From Chara braunii (taxonomy: Eukaryota > Streptophyta > Charophyceae > Charales > Characeae): a stretch of DNA of 30,040 nucleotides. The stretch covers positions 602,092 to 632,131 of the forward strand of contig BFEA01000493.1 of the NCBI GenBank assembly GCA_003427395.1. Reading direction: 5' to 3'. The position numbers and the translations under genes were made by a program. Numbering within the stretch: position 1 is the stretch's first letter; each line of letters begins with the position of its first letter. The notes beneath the pieces were generated by a model. That model was given only the letters and a program-made list of their open reading frames with translations, did not search any database and was not told the DNA's origin. Shown piece by piece: positions 1-8,978 of this stretch.

Positions 1-87
<87 letters not shown>
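1..87. repeat. (TA)n dinucleotide tract
   Basis: Uninterrupted TA dinucleotides run from the left edge to about base 87. The tract is truncated by the window or contig end, so its real length is unknown. It marks a likely assembly break. Confidence 0.98.
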
Positions 88-90
<3 letters not shown>

Positions 91-479
91 GCAGTGACAC
101 TCCGCAGCCTTCACTTAGGACTGGTGTGTCACTACACCGTCAACAAACGAGCAACCAATTAATGGTCGATCACTCCAAAGAAAGTCCAAAATAAACCAAG
201 TGAAAACGAGTGAGCAGCAACACACGAATAGAGGTAGGGTACCGCAGTTCACAGTGAGTGTGTTCAGTCAATCAAAAATTATAAAATAAAATAAAACAAT
301 CCGTCTCATTGTATCGGACAACGACATACAACTTATGACCTTCACTTAGGGTTTGGACACCACTACCCGTAGCGTGGTGTGATCAACTCATCAAGAGTGG
401 ATCACCAAATAAAATAAAATAAATTGAACTGAAAATTAAAATGGGATAAAATACTCAAGGACGTGTAGCAAACACCACC
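88..479. other. AT-rich spacer with two satellite-type boxes
   Basis: I see no gene here. The segment holds two copies of the box CCTTCACTTAGG (108-119 and 339-350) that is also the centre of the first hairpin in the 147-bp satellite starting near base 700. It is probably the worn left edge of the same array, interrupted by A-rich sequence. Confidence 0.5.
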
Positions 480-690
480 CACTCGTATACTACACAAGGG
501 TGCGGCATGCACAGTCCTTGTTCGGATACTGCACAGAGGTATAGCCTGCACGAGCCCTCTTCGAGTATTGGACAGGGATGCAACCTACACGACGCTTGTT
601 CGAATAGAGCACAAAGATGCAAATCTACGTTTTTCCCTGTTCAAATAAAACACAGGGTTATAGCTTATCCTGTTCGTCTTTCTAAATAAA
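480..690. repeat. ~40-bp minisatellite
   Basis: About five degenerate units, each beginning with TTCG or TTCA: 521, 560, 599, 640 and 673 (spacings 39, 39, 41, 33). Each contains a variable ACWNNRCACAGRG-like core followed by GGTATAGCCTGCACG or a relative of it. A short open frame through it is a by-product of the repeat and is not a gene. Confidence 0.7.
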
Positions 691-699
691 ATATGGGAC

Positions 700-3470
700 T
701 GCCACATATGTTTCAACCTCACTTCGGGCTGCTACCACTTGTTGGTTGTTCCGTGATTGAGTCATCAGTTATGATCACAATCACAAGATTTTACAAATTA
801 GTTTACTTCAAAAATACAGCAATACTAAAAAGTGTTTATCCAAGCAAACGAAGGTAAGTTCAACATTCGCTTAGCGTCGCTCTCGCTTGTTGGCTGTTCC
901 GTGATTGGGTGATCAGTTGAGATCCCAATCACAAGATTTTATTAATTAATTAATTTTAAAAATACAAAAATACTAAAAATGTCTCAGCCAAGTAAGCCGC
1001 GACAAACTCAACATTTATTTAGGGCCGCTCCCGCTTGTTGGTTGTCCCTCGATTGGGTGATCAACCGTGATCCCAATGATGAGATTTTACTAATTAATTA
1101 TTTTTGAAATTATAATAATACTCAACTTTCTTCTCCCGGCAAGCGGTGGTGAGTTCAACCTTCACATACAGCTGCTCCCGCTTGCCAGTTGTCCCGTTTT
1201 TAGTTGATCAGCCGTGATCCCGATCACGAAATTTTACAAATTTATTAGTTTTAAAATTATAAGAATATTAAAATTCCTTGGTCCAGCAAGCAGATGGTGA
1301 GCTCAGCCTTCACTTAAAGCCTCTCCAGCTTTCTGGTGTCCCGTTATTAGGTGATTAGTCGTGATCCCAATCACGGGATTTTATTAATTTTGAAATTATA
1401 GAAATTATAAAAATGCTTGGACCAGCAAGCGGCGACGAGCTCAGCCTTCCATTAAGGCTACTCCCGCTTGCTGCTTGTCCCATAAATGGGTGATCAGTCG
1501 TGATCCCAATCACAAAATTTTACTAATTGGTTAATTTCAAAATTATAAAAATACTAAATCAGTCGTGATCCCAATCACAAAATTTTACTAATTGGTTAAT
1601 TTCAAAATTATAAAAATACTAAAACTGCTCAGACCAGCAAGTGGCGGCGAGCTCAACCTTCACTTCGGGTTGCTTTCACTGGCTGGCTGTCCTGTGATTG
1701 AGTGATCAACAGCGATCCCAATCACGGGATTTTACTAATTTATTAATTTTGAAATTATAAAAATACTTAATTTGCTTGGACCAGCAAGCAGCGATGAGCT
1801 TAATCTTCACCTAGAGCTGCTCCCGCTTGTTGGTCATCTCGTGATTGGGTGATCAGTTGTGATTCCAATCATGGAATTTTACTAATTAGTTAATTCTAAA
1901 ATTGTAAAAATACTAAAATTGTTTTGACCAGCAAGCGGAGGCGAGCTCAGACTTTACTTATGGCTGCTCCCACTTCCTTGTTGTCCCGTGATTGGATGAT
2001 CATTCGTGATCCTAATAACGGATTTTACTTATTTATTAATTTTAAAATTATAAAAAATACTAGAATTGTTTGGATCAGAAAGAGGCGTCGAGCTCAACTT
2101 TCACTTAAAGTTGCTCCCGCTGGCCGGCTATCCTGTGATTGGGTGATCAATCGTGATCCTAATCACAAGAATTTACTAATTTATTAAATTTAAAAATTGT
2201 AAAAATACTAAAACTGGTAGAACTAGCAAGCGGAGGCGAGCTCAGCCTTCACTTACAGTTGCTTCCACTTGCTGACTATCTTGTGATTGAGTGATCTGTC
2301 GTGATCCCAATGACGAGATTTTACTGATTAGATAATTTCGAAATTGTAAAAATACTAAAACTTCTTGGACGTGTAAGCGGCGACGAACTTAGCCTTTACT
2401 TAGGGCTTCTCCCGCTTGATGGTTGTTCGATGATTGATTGATCAGTCGTGATCCCAATCAGGGATTTTACTAATTTATTAATTTTAAAATTAGAAAAATA
2501 CTAGAATTGCTTGGACCAGCAAGTGGTGGCGAGCCCAACTTTCACTTAGGACTTCTCTCGCTTGCTGGTTGTCCTTTGATTGGGTGAACATTCGTGATCC
2601 CAATCACGGGATTTTACTAATTAGTTAATTTTTAAATTGTAAAAATAGTAAAACTACTTGGACCAGCAAGCGACGACGAGCTCGACCTTCACTTAGGCTT
2701 GCTCTCACTTGCTTGCTGTCTCGTGATAAGGTGAACAAATGTGATTCCAATCACGAGATTTACTAATTTATCAATTTTAAAATTATAAAAATACAATAAT
2801 TTTTTGGACCTCCAAGCAGCGACGAACTCAACCTTCACTTAGGTTTGCTGCCACTTGCTTGTTGTCCTGTGATTGGGTGATCATTCAAGATCCCAATCAT
2901 GGGAGTTTACTAATTAATTAATTTCAAAATTACAAAAATACTAAAATTGATTCGACCACCAAGCAGCAGCGAGATCAACCTGCAGTCAAGGTTGCTCCCA
3001 CTTGTTGGTTATCCCGAGATTGGGTGATAAGCCGTGATCCAAATCACGAGACTTTACTATTTTATTATTTTCGAAATTGTAAAAATACTAAAACTGCTTG
3101 GATCAGCCAGCGGAGGTGAACTCATCTTTCACTTAGGGCTGCTCCCGCTTGCAGTTGTGACGTGATTGGGTGATCGGTCGTGATCCTAATCACATAATTT
3201 TACTAATTTATTAATTTTAAAATTATAAAAATATTAAAATTGCGTGGACCAGCAAGCGGGGGCGAGTTTAACCTTCATTTAGGGTTGCTCGCGCTTTCTG
3301 GTTGTCTCATGATTGGGTGACCAGTCATGATCCCAATCACGAGATTTTACTAATTAGTTAATTTTAAAATTAAAACAAATACTAGAATATGAAAATGTTT
3401 GGTCCAGCAAACAACGGTAAGCGCAACCCTCACTTAGGGTTGCTCCTGCTTGCTGGCCTTCCCGTGATTG
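700..3470. repeat. 147-bp satellite array with two dyad-symmetric blocks per unit
   Basis: About 19 units. Unit starts, taken at the CCAGCAAG box, include 1781, 1928, 2075, 2223, 2370, 2516, 2663, 2809, 2956, 3103, 3249 and 3404. The spacing is 146-148 bp except for the last. Each unit has, in order: block 1, an imperfect hairpin from CCAGCAAGCGG to CCGCTTGCTGG with an inner stem around CCTTCACTTAGGG; block 2, CGTGATTGGG pairing with CCCAATCACG around TGATCAGTCGTGAT; then an AT-rich third of the form TTTTACTAATT..TTAATTTTAAAATTATAAAAATACT. Divergence between units is considerable, but pairing inside units is often kept. The period is close to the 147 bp of a nucleosome core. I see no coding potential. 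A centromeric or other heterochromatic satellite is the natural reading, but location on the chromosome cannot be judged from the window. Confidence 0.95.
1493..1623. repeat. Perfect 65-bp tandem duplication inside the satellite
   Basis: The stretch beginning ATCAGTCGTGATCCCAATC at 1493 is repeated without a visible difference from 1558. It adds half of block 2 plus the AT-rich third to one unit, which breaks the 147-bp register there. The identity of the copies, against the diverged units around them, points to a recent local event. Confidence 0.9.
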
Positions 3471-4650
3471 GGTAGTGATCAAGGCAATGTGAGATCACAA
3501 TCAACCAGGGAAGATAACAATCAATTCCAATGTTGATAAAACAACACACTAGATGAAGGGTTAACTCAGGCTCCAAATGGAGAGTCGAACTATCATTTAT
3601 TGAGTATTTTGGTAGGGATAAAGGTCACGTCCGATAATAAAACAATCTTTTAAAACTCATGAGGAAGCGAGGCAGATGGACCTTTGCTTATGGCCCGAAC
3701 CTAGAGTTACCGCACCAAACTTAGACAGATCGTGCATCATGATTAGAGCAATCAAATAAGTTGCTTCAAAGTGTCTGTTGTCATAGGGATAAAAATCAAT
3801 ATATAATGGGCTTTCAACACCCAACAACGAATGAACCAAAGCAAAAAACTTTGTTAGGTTCATTTACAAAGCTTTAAGTTTTTGCTTACCCTTTGAAACA
3901 ATCTTATTTTTATCTCGATTATGACTCCTCTTTCTTTCCTGCCTTCTCATACTCAACAGTCTCAATCAACCTGTGGACTGCACGAGGATTAACATTAAGA
4001 ATATTAAGTAAAATTAAGAAAACAAAATGAGGAATAATAATGTAGTTACCATCACTGCAGCTTGATAAACCATGAACTTGGCCTGTGGACTATAGAGGGA
4101 AGTATCCACCACGTTCGATTGCTCGCACAAGCATTCTCCCCAGACAAGGCATGTCCAGTCAAGATAATGCGAAGCCCAGTTGAACCTCCACCCACTTTGA
4201 TGTGTATCTGACATATTACAACTAGGCTCAGTGTTGATAGGTCACCTCACAAACCCTGCACATATCTCAGATCAGGTGGATAGCCCAACAAATAGGAGAA
4301 GTTTAACCAGCTATAGATTTGTGGCAGTGGTTACTACCAAGTTAATCGTCTGAGCGAATGGATTATCCGCCGATTTGGTATTATTGATCATGGCTCGCTC
4401 AACCAATCTCTCACTGTTCGTCCGACATAATTAAATGAGCCTGATGAGCCGCACAATCCGACCTGTGTTTTTCTTTTCCCACGACAGATCAACAGACTTG
4501 GAGCGCTCATCCTCTTGAGCACATTACCAAACTTACCCGAGATCGGGCGAAATATGCATGCCCATCCTGCAGCTCGAGTGACCGAACGACCAAGAAAACA
4601 AAACTTAAGGTCCATGTAACTGCCTGATGGCAGTCCATCAAGTCAATAAG
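3471..4650. other. Single-copy-looking spacer with exon-like scraps (minus strand)
   Basis: No complete gene. Three minus-strand segments look slightly like exons. Bases 4650 down to 4537 end at GTAAGT (4536-4531). Bases 4214 down to 4050 encode a short frame from an ATG, including YSPQAKFMVYQAAVM, and end at GTAACT (4049-4044). Bases 3977 down to 3919 follow a CAG acceptor-like site and encode HRLIETVEYEKAGKKEES then TAA. The phases of the second and third segments do not join in frame, and I do not recognise the product. They may be remains of a decayed intron-containing gene, or chance. Confidence 0.2.
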
Positions 4651-5230
4651 TGGCATGTGTGCCTTTCTCTCGAACAGTGCTTGTTCCCCCATGTTACTCT
4701 CTCTTCCTTTCCTCGAAACCCTGACCTTTGTACAGGGCCAGCGGAGTGGCGCCACGATGTCGGCGTGAATACCCGTACAAGGGTATCTAGTACTATCCAC
4801 CCTGGTTTTTGAAAGTAACAGGGAGACTCGGTTAGCATGGATTTTGAGTGCCCGTGCGGGAAATGTGAGGGTCGTCCGCGCACGGGCAAAGGTCTGCCTT
4901 GTTCCAGTAGGGAGTACGTGGGCACGCAAATTTAAGGCGCGCATGTGATTTTTCTGGTTGAGTGGGCGGCCGGGGTAGCCGACCGATCCGCGCCAAGTTA
5001 CGGCCTTGGTTAGGGGATGAAAGTTTGTTTTTGATCGGTGCGTGCGGCCCAGCGGTAGGGCTGGCGCGCCGGTAGCGCACGGGATGGCCACGGGGCGGGG
5101 TGGTAGGCTGGCGAGGGCACCTAGGGGCAGTGGGTACAACTGTGGGCCGAAAGGGTGGCCGGGCGGTATCCTGGCTGGAACGCCGCACGGCACCGCCTTA
5201 TATGGGAAACCGCGCCTGCAAGTCGCACGC
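4651..5230. other. GC-rich spacer, no gene recognised
   Basis: This is where composition shifts sharply from AT-rich to GC- and CpG-rich. It includes the inverted repeat TGCCCGTGCG (4849-4858) and CGCACGGGCA (4879-4888), a perfect 10-bp stem. Open frames on both strands are long here only because stop codons are scarce in GC-rich DNA; none has a recognisable domain. Confidence 0.6.
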
Positions 5231-5290
5231 TTGGGTATAGCCCTATTGGTTATGGTGTCAGGTTCCTGAGACGGAGGTTCGAGGCTCGAG
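5231..5290 (+). promoter_or_regulatory. tRNA-like Pol III A box and B box pair
   Basis: TAGCCCTATTGG (5238-5249) matches the tRNA A-box/D-arm form TAGCTCAGTTGG at 9 of 12 positions. GGTTCGAGGCT (from about 5276) resembles the B box GGTTCGANNCC. The distance between them suits an internal Pol III promoter. The sequence does not fold into a proper tRNA: neither the acceptor nor the T stem pairs. It is therefore at best a tRNA-derived SINE head or a tRNA relic. It lies about 480 bp upstream of the U6-like array. Confidence 0.4.
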
Positions 5291-5378
5291 GCCAGCGGAC
5301 GGCGGCGCTGGAGCGACAGAGCAGCGAAAAGCGGAGGGGTTGAGACTATCCCCCTTTGTTTTGTTGGAGGAGTCCGAT

Positions 5379-5390
5379 CGCGGGCCCGCG
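5379..5390. repeat. 12-bp perfect GC palindrome
   Basis: CGCGGGCCCGCG is self-complementary. It is one of many short palindromes in the GC-rich block. Confidence 0.8.
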
Positions 5391-5723
5391 CCGCAGGGCG
5401 AGGGGGGGGTTTGGTAAGGCCCGCAGCCTAGCCCTTTCGGCGATCCCCTCTCCCAATCCTTTTTGGGGTCTTATTTTAGTTTTATTTTCTTATTCTGTTT
5501 TATGTCCCTCCTTGTTTACGATCTTAGGGTTATAACGGGGGGGTAGAGGGGAGGGCTGGCTAACCCTTGGGGAAGCAACAGGGCGTTGGCGGACGAGAGC
5601 CCTACGAGATGCCGGTAAGGCTGGGGCAACACCGGGAAGGTCCGCGATGACAGCTGCGGAGGAACGGTGTAGGCGGATAGATCCGGGGTTATACCCGGTC
5701 GAGAAGCGAGCTGAGGTGCGCAA

Positions 5724-5824
5724 GCCCTTCGGGATCTCCGGAAAGATTGCATCGATACTGAGAAGATTAGCTTGGCCACTGCGCGGGGGTGACGTGCGCA
5801 GATCGGGGATTGAACCCGGACGCG
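5724..5824 (+). ncRNA. U6 snRNA-like unit A (degenerate)
   Basis: In order: a CCCTTCGGG cap-like hairpin, GATACTGAGAAGATTAG aligning with the U6 segment GATACAGAGAAGATTAG, TTGGCCACTGCG, and an intramolecular stem CTGCGC (5779-5784) with GCGCAG (5796-5801). U6 is the catalytic snRNA of the spliceosome; its ACAGAGA box pairs with the 5' splice site. Here the box reads ACTGAGA. There is no TATA box or plant-type upstream element at the usual place and no T-run terminator, so a functional Pol III U6 gene is unlikely. A degenerate 3' hairpin around CGGGGATTGAACCCG follows. Confidence 0.7.
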
Positions 5825-5922
5825 AGCTGGGCCCGGTTCGTGTGTAGTCCTACCAGGGCAAGGTGACCCTGAGGCCGCCCGAACCCCGAAGGGCCGTTGG
5901 CAGGCGCTAAGCCGGGACAGAA

Positions 5923-6022
5923 GTCCTTCGGGACATCTGTAAAAATTGGAGTGATATAGAGAAGATTAGCATGGCCCCCACGTGAGGATGACGTGCGAAA
6001 GAGTCCGGGGATGAACCCGGAC
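5923..6022 (+). ncRNA. U6 snRNA-like unit B (best conserved copy)
   Basis: It starts with a perfect GTCC-TTCG-GGAC hairpin, then AAAAATTGGAGTGATATAGA and GAAGATTAGCATGGCCCC, the last identical to U6. The ACAGAGA box reads ATAGAGA, a C-to-T change. The internal stem-loop uses CACGT (5979-5983) and ACGTG (5991-5995), unlike canonical U6 bases but still paired. A perfect 7-bp hairpin GTCCGGG-GATGAA-CCCGGAC (6003-6022) replaces the normal single-stranded U6 tail. No T-run follows. It is clearly U6-derived; whether it is transcribed is unknown. Confidence 0.8.
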
Positions 6023-6095
6023 GCGATCCAGGTTAGGGGCGTGCAAAAAGGTTGTGTGGCCTTTGGTGCGACCTCGGGGCATTACCGCGGCAGGA

Positions 6096-6192
6096 GTCCT
6101 TCGGGTCATCCGCTAAGGCTGAAAGGATATATGGGGAGATTTGCAGACCCACGACACAAGGATCACGTGCGAAGATCCGGGACGAACCCGGA
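6096..6192 (+). ncRNA. U6 snRNA-like unit C (degenerate)
   Basis: GTCCTTCGGGTCATCCGCTAA opens the unit in the same manner as B. The central part GATATATGGGGAGATTTGCAG is a worn form of the ACAGAGA/AGC region. ACACAAGGATCACG keeps the AAGGAT motif between short arms CACG (6150-6153) and CGTG (6166-6169). The 3' hairpin TCCGGG-ACGAA-CCCGGA (6176-6192) matches that of unit B with a different loop. The start is 173 bp after unit B. Confidence 0.6.
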
Positions 6193-6265
6193 CGCGAATC
6201 AAGCCGGAGGCGGGCGACAGGCGAAAGGGCTAAGCGGTCCTGGGAGTGTTGCGGGGAGCCGCCCG

Positions 6266-6343
6266 GTCGAAGTTCTTCGACAAAAATATCGGGGCGATGT
6301 AGGGGAGTTCGTTATGACCCCGACACGAGGTGGACGCACTTAA
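6266..6343 (+). ncRNA. U6 snRNA-like unit D (degenerate, last unit)
   Basis: The 5' hairpin is a perfect 6-bp stem with different bases, GTCGAA-GTTC-TTCGAC (6266-6281). AAAAATATCGGGGCGATGTA then aligns with AAAATTGGAACGATACA, TTATGACCCC with TAGCATGGCCCC, and ACACGAGGTGGACGC with the internal stem-loop. It lacks the GTCCGGG/CCCGGAC tail hairpin. Weaker than A-C, but in register with them (170 bp after C). Confidence 0.5.
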
Positions 6344-6344
6344 G

Positions 6345-8026
6345 TTGGTAGCGGTCTCGCTTTTCTGTTCGTCAGTTGCCGTATGCAACTAGAGTCAGAG
6401 CGCTGTCTGGTCGCAAGTTGCTAGTCAGTCGCGGGTGGGGGCTAGCTCGGATTGACAGCGTAGAGGGAGACGAGGATGAGGTTGACGGGGTGGTGAAGAC
6501 AGAGGGGTGAACCGGGACGGGAGGACGTGCTAGGTGCGTGCGGAGGAAAAAGGTAGGCGATAGCAGGCGGCAGCGGGCTGAGATATCGGGCGCTGTGAGG
6601 GCCGTGACGGGCCGCTACGAGATGAGCGATGAGGAGGGAGACAAGGAGGAGGACGGTCGAGGAACCCAAACGACGGCAGGCGCCAGGTGCATCCGACGTC
6701 GAGATAGCAGGGTGACGGGTTAAAGCGCAGCAAGGGAAGCACGATTCGCCCGATTCTCGATGGAAACAGGCGGGGAGGGGGCCGATTCGGGGGTTTTGGA
6801 GGCTGGCGACCCCGAATCCGAGCTCGAAATCAGTACCAGGTTAGTAGAGTCGAGGTTAGTAGAGGATAGAGCTGCGCGGAGGCATCGGTGAGGGAGAGGA
6901 AAGAGACGCGGGGAAACGATCGAGCTTGCCCGCTCGGGGTTGACAACGGGCGAAGGAAGATTTGCGATTTGAGGGCGAGCAATGTCAAGTCCGGTGTTAG
7001 CCTTGGTGGTGAGCCAGTAGACCGGGAGTGTAATGGGATACGGGAAGGGAGACTCACGTGCGGGAGATGGTGGAGGCGAAGCGGGAAAGGAGGGGATAGC
7101 TATATCTCGCCAGTTTTTGACAAAGTCAGGCGAGGGGAGTCTCATTCCGGCAGGTATGAGGTGCTGCGAATTATGTGGTATTGTCAAAAATTGAGGAAGG
7201 GTGATAAACTCGGAGCCATGATGGCGGTAGACTGCGTAGAGCTATAGCAAAGGCAGAATAGGGAGAGTTTTGAATCGGGGACGTACCCGCCTGTGTCCCG
7301 GGGAAAGATTCGTTTTCGTTTTTGCGTAAGTGAGCGCACTGATAGGGGTGCTCCGAGCCGAAGTGGCGGGTTCAGCAGTGCAGGGTGATAGCTTCGAAAC
7401 ATAGACGCATCCATCCGCCGACCAGTGGGAGATTCATCCGATTGTCCGCAGAGACTTGGCTGTCGGCTGGAGTAGTGCCAGTTCCACCGGACTGGCCAGC
7501 AGCGGGCGAATAAGGAGGTGGGAGTCTGCCTGCAGACCGCGGTATTGCCTAGAGGGTGGCATGGAGTAGTTGGAGTTAAGAAGCGAGGGTGTAGGATTGA
7601 CTACTGACTGGTGGGTCGTCCATCCTATCAGTGGGGGTGCGAGGTGTTAACGGGGAGCGAGGAAGGAAGAAGAGAAAAATCGTTGATTCCGCCCGTTACT
7701 CATCGAAAACGGGTGGAAGAGGTTTCGCTTCGGAGGCTTCAAGGCGCTGTGGGTTAAATGTCCATCGGGCGACTGGGCTACCATATACCCCATCAATACG
7801 AGTTAGCGGTAGACCACACCGTGTTTACCCCCGGGCGGCCTCCCTACACGTAAAGACTGATCCTGCTTGCACTCCCGACCAGCTCAGCAAGAAGGGGGGT
7901 TGTTGCCAACAGCAGCAGCCGAGCCGCGGGTTACAACCACCAGACCTTGGCTGATACAACCGGATTGCTAAGGCCAGTTCCGCTGCTATGCCCTCCGCTA
8001 TTGTTCAGGGCGAGTACGGCTGCGAG
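6345..8026. other. GC-rich, G-strand-biased spacer
   Basis: No gene recognised. The plus strand is strongly G-rich from about 6420 to 7400, which opens long frames on both strands without any recognisable domain. A few short hairpins occur, such as GTCTGC-CT-GCAGAC near 7525. Confidence 0.5.
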
Positions 8027-8330
8027 TTAGCAACTGCTACTGCACATTACGACGCATTGTTGGTGGCTGATGGATAGAGTTGTTGTGGACTGCTGCTTCT
8101 GGCACAGGCTGTAACAACGGTTGTTGTTGCTAGCTGCCGCCGGGGACTGCCATTTAGGCATTGCTGCTGCGGGTTGGTCGCGGACTGTGTCTGTTGACTT
8201 AGTGTGGGCTATCACTAATCGGTGAGGGATCGCCATCGCCCGTTTTTGCTGCGGTATATTGCTGCGTGCCACTACGAGTTGGTGGTTGACAATTGCGGCC
8301 TGCAGCATGGCTGCATTTGGGCTAGAAGGG
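8027..8330. repeat. Degenerate GCTGC/GTTG-rich repeats
   Basis: Repeated GTTGTTGCTAGCTGCCGCC-like stretches with a poorly kept period. The motif GCTGCCGCCGGGGACTGCC near 8130 resembles GCTACCACCGGGGCCTTCC in the 40-bp minisatellite at 25.8 kb, so the two are probably members of one dispersed family. The minus-strand frame here is merely Gln/Ser-rich low complexity. Confidence 0.4.
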
Positions 8331-8975
8331 GGGCTGAGTCGGGGAGGAAAGTGGAAGCGGCGAATCGAGGGGGGGGGTCGGAAAAGGGGATAACCTCGGC
8401 AGTTGAGATCTGGGAGTCTGACCGGGCTGCTGCAAGTTGGCCACCACTGCGGGGCCCTCAGGCGCATCAAGGCAACCAGGCCCTCTCACGCGAGGTTGAG
8501 AGCACCCCTCTTATATCTGAGAGACTAAACGAATCTATCTCTGCCCTTCTTACTCTAAGTCTAGTCTGATTGTCCAGAGAGGAAGGCGGCAGGCGGGTTT
8601 GTGACCCGTGACCCGCGCCAAGGCCTCGGTGGGAGGTTCGCCCTACCGATTGCGGGAGCTCTGTCGGGACTTAGGCGGAGTCATGGAGCCAGGGAACTGA
8701 GGAGTAATCCCTTGACTCCCTCTAGGGACCCAACTATAACCCCTACCTGTATATCTCCCTACGTTTGACTTAGTGGATTGTGTGAATCCTGTACTTGGTT
8801 TTTGAGTTTGACTTTCAGGACGTAAGTCAGATTGAAGTAAAAGAATGTATGTGCAATCTCAGTTTCAGTTTGTTGACTGCCTGAAAGCAGATTGTGAATG
8901 AAGTGGGTTGCATCTGAGGGAAGGTTGGGAGGAAGGCAGTATTGCGTGCAGACTGATTGGGTCGTTGGGGCTGGG
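8331..8975. other. Spacer, no gene recognised
   Basis: The GC content falls through this stretch. It has small inverted repeats, for example TGACTT (8809-8814) with AAGTCA (8824-8829). Nothing else is recognised. Confidence 0.5.
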
Positions 8976-8978
8976 AGG

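Noticed and set aside
700-3470. CRISPR array or telomeric repeat
   Set aside because: Units are contiguous 147-bp satellite monomers, not short identical repeats with unique spacers. CTTAGGG is only part of a hairpin and is not a telomere unit.
4507-5193. 228-codon minus-strand frame, the longest in the window
   Set aside because: It lies mostly in GC-rich DNA where stops are rare, is proline/arginine-rich, overlaps equally long frames on both strands, and shows no domain. Only its last 40 codons look at all like an exon.
5231-5297. A true tRNA gene
   Set aside because: A-box-like and B-box-like sequences are present, but the acceptor and T stems do not pair and the anticodon arm is irregular.
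5923-6022. A functional U6 snRNA gene
   Set aside because: The ACAGAGA box is mutated, there is no TATA or upstream element, and no T-run terminator follows.
8027-8470. 147-codon minus-strand frame, Gln/Ser-rich
   Set aside because: It is the translation of GCTGC/GTTG repeats, with no recognisable domain and an opposing frame of similar quality.
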